A stretch of DNA of 8,104 bases from Desulfobacula sp. (GTDB lineage: Bacteria; Desulfobacterota; Desulfobacteria; Desulfobacterales; Desulfobacteraceae): positions 1-8,104 of the forward strand of contig JAGLNZ010000410.1 in NCBI GenBank assembly GCA_023139225.1, given 5' to 3'. The notes beneath the pieces were generated by a model. The model saw only the letters and a program-made list of their open reading frames with translations, was not told the origin of the DNA and ran no database searches. The position numbers and the translations under genes are program-made. Positions 1 through 7,796 of this stretch are shown piece by piece; position 1 is the first letter of the stretch; every line of letters begins with the position of its first letter.

Positions 1-1287
1 CATGAGTATGAAAACAAATGGTTAAATAAGGTGTTTGAAATATTGGATCAGGCTATCAAGTGGCCGGATGACCGTTTTGTAAAATTGGCCATTGCAACGG
101 ATATTACAGAACAAAAACAAACGGAAAAAGAGAAGACTGACGCATTAAAATTTGCAGGTGAACAGGAGAAATATGCGCTTGTCGGCCAGGTAGCGGGAAA
201 AATGGCCCATGACTTTAACAATATTCTGGGTGCAATCATGGGAAATGCAGAGCTTTCTCTTATGAGTTGCGGAGAAGAAGAGACCATAGAAAGTTTAAAC
301 ATTATTCTGGAACAGACTATCCGGGGAAAAAGCCTGACCCAGAACCTTGTGGCATTTGCAAAAGACCAGGAACCAAAAGAAGAATATTTTAAGATTAATT
401 CAAAGATTGAACTGGTTATAAATCTGCTTCGCAAGGATTTTAATGATACAATAGTTGTAAAGCAGTTTAAATCTAATCTTCCCGAGCTGCTGGCCGATCC
501 CGGGATGATAGAGCATGCCCTGGTTAATCTTATTCAGAACGCCATCCATGCCATGAGCCTTGAAAAAGATCCAAAGCTTATCATAAGGACATATTCCAAG
601 GGCGGGAACCTGGTGATTGAGATTATTGACAATGGATGCGGGATTCCTGAAGAATATTATGACGATATATACTCCCCGTCATTTACCCTGAAAGGCAGTA
701 AGGATTTAAATGGGGTCTATAAAAGCGGGATTAAAGGGACAGGCTATGGCATGTCCAATGTTAAAAAGTATATTGAAAAACACAAGGCAAAGATTTTTTT
801 TGAAAGCAAGGTGAATAAAGGAACGAAATTTATCGTCTCTATCCCGATTATTAAAAAAGAACTGACAAAAATAGAAAAAGGAATTATTTCACAAAAATAC
901 GTCAATAAGGAAAGAAAAATTCTTTTGGTGGAAGATGAGACTGCCATTTCAAATGTTCAATATAAAATATTGACCAATGAGCCGTTTTGCCATGAGGTCA
1001 AGGTTGTACCACGCGGACAGATGGCTATAGATGCATATGACAATGGCAATTTTGATCTGATCAGCCTGGATTATGTGTTGCCGGGCGATCTTAACGGGTT
1101 AGATGTCTATAAGTATATTCGCAGGAAAGATCAAAACATACCCATTATATTTGTATCAGGAAATATCGGGTTTTTAGAATCCATGAAAGAGCTTTCAACA
1201 ACTGATAAAAAAATGGGTCATGTCTCCAAACCATGTGAGAATATTGTTTATGCCAATACCATTAATAAATGGCTTGAAAAGCAATGA
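1..1287 (+). CDS. Hybrid sensor histidine kinase with C-terminal receiver domain (5' end outside window)
   Basis: Likely a signalling kinase that autophosphorylates on His and passes phosphate to its own receiver domain. The frame is open from base 1, so the GTG at 31 is not the real start and the N-terminus is missing. Counting from that GTG as residue 1: residues 1-30 end in VKLAIATDITEQKQ, typical of the end of a PAS domain and its linker. The H-box is MAHDFNNIL with His60. The HATPase domain shows an N-box (NLIQNAIHAM, Asn170), a G1 box (DNGCGIP, 200-206) and a G2 box (GTGYGMSNV, 236-244). A receiver domain spans about 295-418, with acidic E301/D302, likely phospho-acceptor D347 in LISLDYVLPG, S376 and K400 in VSKP. 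All key residues are present, so it should be active. No membrane segment lies in the visible part. It converges on the downstream ATPase gene. Signal and output partner are unknown. Confidence 0.93.
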   Translation, partial: HEYENKWLNKVFEILDQAIKWPDDRFVKLAIATDITEQKQTEKEKTDALKFAGEQEKYALVGQVAGKMAHDFNNILGAIMGNAELSLMSCGEEETIESLNIILEQTIRGKSLTQNLVAFAKDQEPKEEYFKINSKIELVINLLRKDFNDTIVVKQFKSNLPELLADPGMIEHALVNLIQNAIHAMSLEKDPKLIIRTYSKGGNLVIEIIDNGCGIPEEYYDDIYSPSFTLKGSKDLNGVYKSGIKGTGYGMSNVKKYIEKHKAKIFFESKVNKGTKFIVSIPIIKKELTKIEKGIISQKYVNKERKILLVEDETAISNVQYKILTNEPFCHEVKVVPRGQMAIDAYDNGNFDLISLDYVLPGDLNGLDVYKYIRRKDQNIPIIFVSGNIGFLESMKELSTTDKKMGHVSKPCENIVYANTINKWLEKQ

Positions 1288-1314
1288 GGTTAAGAGTCAA
1301 TTTCTGGTCTTGAT

Positions 1315-1343
1315 CCCGGCAGGACAAAGATTCTAATGCCGGG
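1315..1343. terminator. Possible bidirectional hairpin between convergent genes
   Basis: CCCGGCA at 1315-1321 and TGCCGGG at 1337-1343 form a perfect 7-bp GC-rich inverted repeat with a 15-nt loop. It sits between the kinase stop (1285-1287) and the ATPase stop (1333-1335, TAG on the minus strand), and its right arm lies inside the ATPase 3' end. The position suits a shared terminator of two convergent genes. There is no clean T-run directly after either arm and the loop is long, so it may be a weak or factor-assisted terminator, or chance. Confidence 0.35.
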
Positions 1344-3651
1344 CCTTAAATTCTTTAATCATTTCAAGCGGAAGCACCCGAATAAGCTCTGATAAAGAAA
1401 TCTGGTTCATTTTCATTAAGCCGTCGTCTGCCATGGTTTTCATCCCATTTTTTATTGCCAGCCGTTTTAACTCGGTGTCACCGGTTTTGCAACTGATGGC
1501 AAGGGTGATTTTTCGATTGATTTCAAATAATTCGGAAATAAGTGTCCGCCCGCTGTATCCTGTAAAATCACAGGCCTTGCAACCGATTCCTTTATAAAAA
1601 GAAATATGCTTGGGGTATTTATTAAAAAAAAGACTCCATTCCTCGGCAGGCGGCTTAAAAGGACGGGAGCATTTTGTGCAATTCCGGCGCACCAGTCTCT
1701 GGGATACCACCCCGACCAGGCTGGAGGCGATTTGATTATAATCAATCCCCAGATCAAGCAGCCGCGATACAGCACTTACCGAATCATTGGTATGAATTGT
1801 ACTCAATAATAAATGGCCTGTCTGGGCAGCATCAAAACCAATACTTGCCGTCTCTTTGTCCCGAATTTCTCCCACAAGTATGACATCGGGATCCAACCTT
1901 AAAAATGATCTTAGCAGCCTTGCAAAAGTGAGACCGATTTTGGTGTTGATCTGGGCCTGCATGATTCCCGGGAAACTGTATTCAATAGGATCTTCTGCTG
2001 TAATAATTTTAATCTCAGGCCCATTGATATATTGCAGTGCAGCATACAAAGTGGAAGATTTTCCGCTCCCTGTGGGTCCTGACACCAGAATCATTCCTGC
2101 CGGGCTTTTAAATAATTGTCTCAATGGTGCCAAAACATGCTTGGAATGGTTGAGATTGTCAAGACCAAGACCGGCTTTACGGGAATCAAGAATTCGAATG
2201 GTAATATTTTCACCGACAATTGCAGGGCATATGGCAACCCGAAAGTCGAGATCAAAGGTTTTGTTATGTTCCTTGTAGCTGGCTCTAAAAACACCATCCT
2301 GGGGGATTCTGCGCTCGGCTATGTCCAGGTTTGACATCACCTTAATCCTGGAGATAACAGCCTCGGGTTTATCTTTTAATTTTTCTTTTAGCCAGGGTAT
2401 TTCCGGCTCCTGGCATATCCCGTCAATACGGTATCTTAATTTAGCCCCTTTTCTGTCCTGTTCAAAATGAATATCGCTGGCTCCGCTTGAAATACCATAG
2501 TTGATAATATAATCTACAACTTTTTTGATTTCAGTTTCAGTTCCCGAGTAAATATTGATCTGCTGCTTTTCACTGGTAGTCATTTTTTCAAAATTAAACA
2601 GATTGATATTGTCTGGAACGTTCTCAAATTCGTTTTCATTTTCATCAAAGATTTGGAATTCTTTATTATACAGGGATGCAAAAAGCGATTCAAACTTTTT
2701 TTCAGTAATAAAAGCAGCTTTCATATTCAAGTTCCGGTATATGAGTTGAAGCTCATCAATAGCAGTGAACCCTTCGGGATAGGTTATCCCTAAAAGCAAT
2801 TTTTTCCCCTCAAGTGTGAGGGGCAGAACCATATTTCTGCGGGCATACTTTTCAGAAACAAACTTGAGCAGGCTGTTTTTATGCAGCTCATCATAAAAAA
2901 AATCATCCAGCTCCATATAAGGTATATTGAACTGGTGGGAAAGTGCATTATAGAGCTGATGGAAAGTCAGTAACCCTTTATTAACTAAAAAAGCACCTAT
3001 TTTTTCTTTAGAAAGGCCATGTTCTTTTACAGCGGCTTGAAATTGGATTTTATCAATCATCCCCTGTCGGATAAGAATTTCCCCAATTTTTTTTCGTTTA
3101 TTGTGCTTTTTCAAGGCTGAGGACAGATCCTCAGGGCGAATAACCCCGCGGTCACAAAGAATTTCCCCGATTGTGCGTTGACTATGCTTGTAACTTAAGG
3201 CACGGACTAAATCAATCTCTCTGAGCATGTGAAGTTTTACTGCCAGCTCTCCAATATTTAAGGCATCTTTTTGCTTTTCAAGCATTTCATCCAGAACATC
3301 TCTGGTAATCAAACCTTTTTCTATAAGTGCCTGGCCAAGTGTACGGTGTTTTTTTTTGTCTATGATGACTTTTTCTACCTGGTCGGCTTCTACTATTTCA
3401 TGCTCAACAACGATTTGACCGATCTTTTTCCTCAGGTCGGGATGTCCTTTTAATATCTCAAGCTGTGATGCATTTAAAAATCCTTTTTTGAGCAGCAGGA
3501 CGTCAAAAGAAAGGTCTGCATCTTTTGCCTCATTTTTCTGGATTAAAAGGGCTTTATCTAAATCATCCTGTGTAATAAACCCTTCTCTGACAAGTAATTC
3601 ACCGATTTTTGGTTCTTTTTGTTTTTTTGTAACAGAACTGTTTTTATCCAC
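1333..3651 (-). CDS. GspE/PilB/MshE-type secretion or pilus ATPase with multi-repeat N-terminus
   Basis: Cytoplasmic hexameric ATPase family that powers type II secretion or type IV pilus assembly. The 772-residue protein is longer than the usual 500-600. Residues 15-243 hold about eight repeats of the IGExLxxxGxIxxxxLxxAL type; the last runs into FNIPYMELDDF, the classical T2SSE N-terminal (MshEN) ending. The catalytic core has SGASDIHFE (389-397), RIPQDG (448-453), Walker A GPTGSGKS (525-532), an Asp box TAEDPIEY (551-558), Walker B DVILVGEIRD (589-598) and a His box TGHLLLSTIHTND (611-623). Two CxxC pairs, C658/C661 and C691/C694, match the zinc motif of GspE and PilB, so an assembly rather than a retraction ATPase is favoured. 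The start is GTG at 3649-3651, with AAGGAA (3661-3666) nine bases upstream. No pilin, GspF/PilC or secretin gene is visible, so its machine is unknown. Confidence 0.95.
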   Translation of the reverse strand: MDKNSSVTKKQKEPKIGELLVREGFITQDDLDKALLIQKNEAKDADLSFDVLLLKKGFLNASQLEILKGHPDLRKKIGQIVVEHEIVEADQVEKVIIDKKKHRTLGQALIEKGLITRDVLDEMLEKQKDALNIGELAVKLHMLREIDLVRALSYKHSQRTIGEILCDRGVIRPEDLSSALKKHNKRKKIGEILIRQGMIDKIQFQAAVKEHGLSKEKIGAFLVNKGLLTFHQLYNALSHQFNIPYMELDDFFYDELHKNSLLKFVSEKYARRNMVLPLTLEGKKLLLGITYPEGFTAIDELQLIYRNLNMKAAFITEKKFESLFASLYNKEFQIFDENENEFENVPDNINLFNFEKMTTSEKQQINIYSGTETEIKKVVDYIINYGISSGASDIHFEQDRKGAKLRYRIDGICQEPEIPWLKEKLKDKPEAVISRIKVMSNLDIAERRIPQDGVFRASYKEHNKTFDLDFRVAICPAIVGENITIRILDSRKAGLGLDNLNHSKHVLAPLRQLFKSPAGMILVSGPTGSGKSSTLYAALQYINGPEIKIITAEDPIEYSFPGIMQAQINTKIGLTFARLLRSFLRLDPDVILVGEIRDKETASIGFDAAQTGHLLLSTIHTNDSVSAVSRLLDLGIDYNQIASSLVGVVSQRLVRRNCTKCSRPFKPPAEEWSLFFNKYPKHISFYKGIGCKACDFTGYSGRTLISELFEINRKITLAISCKTGDTELKRLAIKNGMKTMADDGLMKMNQISLSELIRVLPLEMIKEFKARH
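2923..3609 (-). repeat. Eight tandem ~28-residue MshEN-like protein repeats within the ATPase
   Basis: Repeat starts, by residue: 15 (KIGELLVREGFI), 48 (SFDVLLLKKGFL), 76 (KIGQIVVEHEIV), 104 (TLGQALIEKGLI), 132 (NIGELAVKLHML), 160 (TIGEILCDRGVI), 188 (KIGEILIRQGMI) and 217 (KIGAFLVNKGLL). Each is followed by an xxxxLxxAL-like helix. The first conserved Gly falls at 78, 106, 134, 162 and 190, an exact 28-residue period, then at 219. The second Gly is kept in repeats 1, 2, 4, 6, 7 and 8 and lost in 3 and 5. The copies have diverged in sequence, so this looks like old domain expansion and not a recent DNA duplication. Confidence 0.85.
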
Positions 3652-3685
3652 TGTGAAGAATTCCTTTTTTATAAATCAGCACTAA

Positions 3686-3698
3686 GTTTATCATAAAC
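3686..3698. promoter_or_regulatory. Perfect 6-1-6 dyad overlapping the candidate -10
   Basis: GTTTATCATAAAC is a perfect palindrome with 6-bp arms around a single central base. It covers the candidate -10 of the ATPase gene, a position where a repressor operator would act. The single-base centre makes it a poor RNA hairpin, so a protein-binding site is the likelier role if it is functional. Only one copy was noticed, and it is AT-rich and could be chance. Confidence 0.25.
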
Positions 3699-3719
3699 AA
3701 GTATTCCAAACCAGTACAA
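3690..3719 (-). promoter_or_regulatory. Candidate promoter for the ATPase gene
   Basis: On the minus strand, TATGAT (3690-3695, 5 of 6 to the sigma-70 -10 consensus) lies 18 bases after TTGTAC (3714-3719, a poor -35 that keeps only TTG). Transcription would start around 3683, leaving a leader of about 30 bases that carries the AAGGAA ribosome site. This is the only long-enough gap upstream of the ATPase. The -35 match is weak and AT-rich gaps produce such matches by chance. Confidence 0.3.
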
Positions 3720-3741
3720 ATCGGTTATAAAGGCAATGACG

Positions 3742-4953
3742 TTAAAAAAGTGTTGCAGGCTTAATTCTGGAAAGACACAGGCTTAGCACAACGCAAAGAA
3801 GGGCAACACTTCCCAGAAACCATGATCCGCACGACCATGATCCTGTTTGGGAAACAAGAAAGGCAAGTATGGGCGGACCCATTACCTGGCCGGATTGACC
3901 GCCTTGAATCACAAGTCCGTTGGTGGTGGCAATCAGATTTTTTGAAGGAGCATACAGGGGTACTCCTCCTAAAATTGACGCAGGGATTAGACCGCCAAAA
4001 ACAGAAAATATAAGACAGCCGGTATAGTTCAATGTAAAATTAGACGTGCCTGAATAAATAGCAATGGAACTTGCTCCCATGACGCAGCTTGCAAATGCGA
4101 TTAATTTCCATCGTTTAACACCTTTTTTCAACAGCCTGCCGCCGGCAAGATTTCCAAAAATATTAATAAATACCATGAATGCCGTCAACAGCGAGGCCGC
4201 AGCTTTGGAAAATCCGTATTTTTCATAGATCAGTGTCGGTAAAAATCCCATGACCGCCAGCCATTGCAAGGCATAGGCAATAAAAATCAATGCAAGAAGC
4301 AAGGGACCTGCGCAGGTGGATGTCCTGATAATATCTTTTACCAGTTTTTTTAAGTGCACTTTATTTGATGACTGGTTCATGAATTTGATATGAGAGGTCT
4401 TTTTTGAAAGTATCAGAGTATAGATAATCAAAATAAATGCATTGATTTGCCACAATCCTCTCCAGTCCGTTCCGGTTAAGATAAACGGCAAAAGGACCAT
4501 CATCAAAGAGGCGCCGGCAGGAAGATAACAACTCCATATGGAAAGGGCCACTTTCATATCTTTTGGATTCACCACCTGAAAAATCAATGTCGGGGTACTT
4601 ATAATAACAGCAAGAAAACCAGTTCCTTCCAGAAACCGGGTTGCAAGCAATCCATAAAAGGAATCGGCAAATGATCCTGAAAAACAGCCGATTATTTGAA
4701 AGACAAGTCCGGTAAGCATCAGGCGGCGGTGGCCTATGGCATCAGCTATTGCCCCGGTGCATGTTCCAAGCAAAAGACCTGTGAAATTAAAAATAGACAA
4801 AATCCATCCGGCAGAAAAAAGGCTGATCATCAGTTCAGACCTGATATCCGACAATACCGGCGGCACTTTGCCAACCTGGAAGGCAGACAGGATTCCGGCT
4901 CCGAACAGGATTAAAATAAGGCCCCAGGGGCTTCTGTCTTTTTTTGTTGTCAC
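3742..4953 (-). CDS. Major facilitator superfamily permease, substrate unknown
   Basis: Inner-membrane secondary transporter of 403 residues, a normal length for a 12-TM MFS protein. By eye about 12 hydrophobic segments are present, in two halves split by a basic loop around residues 184-212. The MFS motif A is clear between TM2 and TM3 (GAIADAIGHRR, 67-77), with a partial copy in the second half (GNLAGGRLLKKGVKRWK, 267-283). TM4 carries the typical R-x-x-x-G (RFLEG, 106-110). The overall look recalls the CynX/NimT-type branch, but the substrate cannot be read. The start is GTG at 4951-4953: the same frame meets the stop of the upstream radical SAM gene 24 bp earlier, and AAAAGAG (4959-4965) is a modest ribosome site. 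This close spacing puts it in the radical SAM operon, so it may export the product or import a precursor. Confidence 0.92.
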   Translation of the reverse strand: MTTKKDRSPWGLILILFGAGILSAFQVGKVPPVLSDIRSELMISLFSAGWILSIFNFTGLLLGTCTGAIADAIGHRRLMLTGLVFQIIGCFSGSFADSFYGLLATRFLEGTGFLAVIISTPTLIFQVVNPKDMKVALSIWSCYLPAGASLMMVLLPFILTGTDWRGLWQINAFILIIYTLILSKKTSHIKFMNQSSNKVHLKKLVKDIIRTSTCAGPLLLALIFIAYALQWLAVMGFLPTLIYEKYGFSKAAASLLTAFMVFINIFGNLAGGRLLKKGVKRWKLIAFASCVMGASSIAIYSGTSNFTLNYTGCLIFSVFGGLIPASILGGVPLYAPSKNLIATTNGLVIQGGQSGQVMGPPILAFLVSQTGSWSCGSWFLGSVALLCVVLSLCLSRIKPATLF

Positions 4954-4977
4954 ATCATCTCTTTTGCTAAAGTTTTT

Positions 4978-6423
4978 TCACATCCGTTTGTTTGTGAATG
5001 CAAATTTTAAAAATCCGGCCATGTCTTTAATAAATCTTATCCAGCTGTCCGGTGATCGCCAGATCATTGAAACATATCCCATCAGGACTTTTATGCGTTT
5101 GAAATGGGATTTATAAAAATCAATAAAAAGAACTTCCATTCTTTCTTTTTTCAGGCCTTTGGGAATAAAGAGGAACTGCATGCAGTCCATTTTTTCCCAA
5201 TCTTCATTAAATGTTCCTATCTTTTCCCCTTGTTCCTTGATTTGGCTATAGATGGGTGAACCCGGGAAAGGAGTGAATTTGGCCAGGTTGAAATCATCAA
5301 TGGGAAGAGAAAAAACATAAGACTTGCTTTTTTTTATGCTCTCTTCTGATTCACCTGGAAGGCCCATCATTAAAAGCCCCTTAACCCGAATCCCCGCCTT
5401 TTTGATCAAATGGATTTTGTTTTTCATCATTTTCAAATCAGGATTTTGTCTATGCTGTGCCAGAAGTTTTTCATCCCCGGTCTCAATGCCCAGGCTGATC
5501 ATCCAGCAACCTGCGGCTTTCATGAGTTTGAGCAGCTCAAAATCAAGGTGCTCCGCTCTTGCGGCACAGTTAAAGGTTATTTTCAGCGGATTTTTAATCA
5601 TCAGCCCGGCAAAGGCTTCCACTCTGTCGCGATTAAAAGTAAACTGGTCGTCATAAAAATTTATATGCCTGATATTGAAATTATTTTTCAAATATTTCAA
5701 GTGGTTGTATAAGTATTGGGCTGAATTATATCTGAAACTTTTTCTGAAAACCGATCTGTCACAATAACTGCAGGAATAAGGACATCCCCTGCTGGATATG
5801 CAACTTGCATTGGGGACTTTGGGGTAATTAAATATGGGAAGCTTATAGCTTAAAGGATAGCCTGCAAGTTTTTCATAAGCAGGAAAGGGCAGGGTATCCA
5901 AATCAATCAGTTTTTTATTAAACCCTGTGAAGACGATCCTGTCGTCTTTGTTTTTGAAAACAATATTTTTTATTTTTTCAAGATCTGTTTCATTGGCATT
6001 TAATAATTGGTACAGGGTGTGTTCTCCTTCTCCCACCACCACATAATCAATGACCGGGTATGATTGGACAATTTGTTCTTTTAAGGCGGAAACATGAACG
6101 CCACCGAAAATAATTCGAATTTCAGGGATGATTTTTTTTGCATATTTTGCAATTCTTATGCCGTCAAGAAAGCTGGATGTTGTGCAGGAAAAACCGATAA
6201 AGAGGGGTTTTTCCTCTTCCAGATATTTTATAATCAAAGCATCTGATTCCGGTTCGGCATAACAGTCAATAATGGCCGACTGGATCTGAAACCGGTCAAG
6301 GTAGGCTGCAATGCCGGCGAGCCCAAGGGGAGGCATGATATTGGCCTTTCTGGATATATCTGCTCCCGCATGGGAAGGATTGTATCCCAAAGGATGGATA
6401 AACAGGATTTTTTTTTGAATCAT
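4978..6423 (-). CDS. B12-binding domain radical SAM protein (second complete copy)
   Basis: Likely a cobalamin-type radical SAM enzyme, the class that includes methyltransferases and BchE/hopanoid-type ring or lipid modifiers. It has 481 residues. An N-terminal Rossmann-like B12-binding domain spans about 1-145, with PPLGLAGIAAYL (31-42), GGVH (107-110) and VVVGEGE (128-134). It lacks the DxHxxG cobalamin-ligand motif (IIDCYAE at 51-57 instead), as do many class B members. The radical SAM core carries CPYSCSYC with C214, C218 and C221 for the 4Fe-4S cluster, then SLGIETGDE (310-318), MMGLPGE (352-358) and FTPFPGSP (383-390). The C-terminal tail of about 80 residues is basic and hydrophobic and may touch a membrane. 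ATG at 6421-6423 overlaps the upstream stop as ATGA, and no clear Shine-Dalgarno precedes it, so translational coupling is likely. The substrate is unknown. Confidence 0.93.
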   Translation of the reverse strand: MIQKKILFIHPLGYNPSHAGADISRKANIMPPLGLAGIAAYLDRFQIQSAIIDCYAEPESDALIIKYLEEEKPLFIGFSCTTSSFLDGIRIAKYAKKIIPEIRIIFGGVHVSALKEQIVQSYPVIDYVVVGEGEHTLYQLLNANETDLEKIKNIVFKNKDDRIVFTGFNKKLIDLDTLPFPAYEKLAGYPLSYKLPIFNYPKVPNASCISSRGCPYSCSYCDRSVFRKSFRYNSAQYLYNHLKYLKNNFNIRHINFYDDQFTFNRDRVEAFAGLMIKNPLKITFNCAARAEHLDFELLKLMKAAGCWMISLGIETGDEKLLAQHRQNPDLKMMKNKIHLIKKAGIRVKGLLMMGLPGESEESIKKSKSYVFSLPIDDFNLAKFTPFPGSPIYSQIKEQGEKIGTFNEDWEKMDCMQFLFIPKGLKKERMEVLFIDFYKSHFKRIKVLMGYVSMIWRSPDSWIRFIKDMAGFLKFAFTNKRM

Positions 6424-7796
6424 AGTTTAAATGATCTGCTTTTATTGTTTTTATGTTTAATAAGCATATCCCATAACAAGCCTTTGAAACCGAATACCTT
6501 TAGTGCCCTCATCCTCATGAGTCCCTCTTCCGGTGGGAAAACCCGGTCTTTTCTCCTGTGGAAAGCCTCTTTGATTGTTATATCCATCCAGTTTTTATCG
6601 ATAAGAGGTGAAACATAATAGCAGGGCTTTAACAAGCTGTTGTTACTGGAAATGATGCCTTGATCAACAGCAATTTTACTGAGCCCTGTTTTTGGAAGTA
6701 TCCGGATGCCTGAAAATACAAATACAGCACACTTTTCCAGGCGTTCTATATTTTTCAGTCCTTCTTTAACCGTCGTCTGTGTCTCTTGAGGTCCGCCAAA
6801 CATGAAAAAGTGGGCACAGGGGATTTGGGCCTTGATGCAATTTTCATTAAAGGTAAAAATATCATCAAATTTAAAAGATTTTTTTATGCCCGACAGGGTC
6901 GTATCACACGCAGCATCGGAACCCACCTCCATGGCGTAAAGCCCGGCGTCCTTTAAAAGTTTCAATTCATTTTGTGTTATATTTTCAGGCCTGAAATAGG
7001 CTGCCCATCTGATACCACACCTTTTTTTGATCATTAATTCAGCGATCTTAAGATAATGACCCTGGCGGTCATTAAAAATTGAGTCTGTAAAAAATAATGT
7101 GTCAATATTAAAGGTTTTTTTTAATCGAATCAGATTATCCACAACAAATTCAGGGGACTGATACCTGAATTTTTTCCCCTCGATCAAAGGATATGAACAA
7201 TAATTGCATCCATGGGGACATCCTCTTTTGGTCTGGTAATTTAACATACCGCTTTCATCAAAATAATAATTCACCATGTTTTTTTCGTAAAGCGGGGAGA
7301 AAAATTGTTTTTGGTTGATGGGTGTTCCAATGGGATACCGGATTTTTTTTGTTTTAATATTGTTTGAAAGGTCATGAATCAGCTTGTTAAATGAAATTTC
7401 ACCTTCTCCTACAATCCCGAAATCGGCGCCCAGAAATTCCAGTATTTGTTCAGGCATTATTGAAAAAGCAGGCCCGCCCAGAATGATTGGTTTTTGGCAA
7501 GCTTCTTTAATGTGTTCAACCAGATGTTTAATATCGGCAAGATACCAGGTATTCCTAGGAGAAAGTGAATCCACCGTATCGATATTGCGAATGGAGACCC
7601 CGATAAAATCAGGGTTAAATTGTGAAATGGAACGCCCCACAGATAATGGGTTGTTTTCAAGGTTAAAAAGCAGATCCAGCTGTTTAACTTCATGTCCATC
7701 CTGTTTTAACGAGGATGCAATAAGCGCCATTCCCAGAGGATAAACCGGCATGGGCTCTTTGGTTGTATTTGAAGAAATCAGTAGTACTCTGCTCAT
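6420..7796 (-). CDS. B12-binding domain radical SAM protein (first complete copy)
   Basis: Likely a cobalamin-type radical SAM enzyme of 458 residues. The B12-binding-like domain spans about 1-140, with YPLGMALIASSL (19-30), FIGVSIRNID (64-73), ILGGPAFS (105-112) and IVGEGE (128-133). No DxHxxG is present (QLDLLFN at 39-45). The radical SAM cluster motif is CPHGCNYC with C193, C197 and C200, followed by FFTDSIFN (235-242), AMEVGSDA (288-295) and FFMFGGPQET (330-339). The GVSIRNID segment reminds me of radical SAM proteins annotated as lipid-biosynthesis types, but this is memory of a family look and not a search. ATG at 7794-7796 overlaps the stop of the upstream radical SAM gene as ATGA; an AAAAAGG lies rather far upstream. 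It also overlaps the next gene by 4 bp. Its C-terminus differs from the neighbouring copy, so the two are distant paralogues and not a recent duplication. Confidence 0.92.
   Translation of the reverse strand: MSRVLLISSNTTKEPMPVYPLGMALIASSLKQDGHEVKQLDLLFNLENNPLSVGRSISQFNPDFIGVSIRNIDTVDSLSPRNTWYLADIKHLVEHIKEACQKPIILGGPAFSIMPEQILEFLGADFGIVGEGEISFNKLIHDLSNNIKTKKIRYPIGTPINQKQFFSPLYEKNMVNYYFDESGMLNYQTKRGCPHGCNYCSYPLIEGKKFRYQSPEFVVDNLIRLKKTFNIDTLFFTDSIFNDRQGHYLKIAELMIKKRCGIRWAAYFRPENITQNELKLLKDAGLYAMEVGSDAACDTTLSGIKKSFKFDDIFTFNENCIKAQIPCAHFFMFGGPQETQTTVKEGLKNIERLEKCAVFVFSGIRILPKTGLSKIAVDQGIISSNNSLLKPCYYVSPLIDKNWMDITIKEAFHRRKDRVFPPEEGLMRMRALKVFGFKGLLWDMLIKHKNNKSRSFKL

Noticed and set aside
31..33. 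GTG as the start of the histidine kinase
   Set aside because: The same frame is open to base 1 and the protein begins inside a PAS-like domain end, so the gene continues left of the window.
1606..2334. Several plus-strand open frames of 67-140 codons opposite the ATPase gene
   Set aside because: They lie antisense to the strongly conserved ATPase core (Walker A, Walker B, His box) and show no recognisable domain or good ribosome site.
3347..3360. T-runs such as TTTTTTTTG as intrinsic terminators
   Set aside because: They lie inside coding sequence, reflect Lys-rich codons on the minus strand and are not preceded by a stable hairpin.
2923..3609. CRISPR array or DNA tandem repeat
   Set aside because: The 84-bp period is seen only at protein level; the DNA copies have diverged and there is no identical repeat with unique spacers.
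3705..3728. AACC...GGTT inverted repeat after the permease gene as a terminator
   Set aside because: The stem is only 4 bp with a 10-nt loop and no following T-run, which is too weak to support.
3742..4953. Naming the permease cynX
   Set aside because: The general look is CynX-like, but no cyanate genes are nearby and MFS substrates cannot be assigned from motif A alone.
4696..5116. Plus-strand open frames across the permease/radical SAM junction
   Set aside because: They are antisense to two well-supported genes, have no family-like motifs and read as reverse-frame shadows.
7384..7743. Plus-strand 119-codon frame opposite the B12-binding domain of a radical SAM gene
   Set aside because: It is fully antisense to a conserved domain and its composition does not resemble a real protein.
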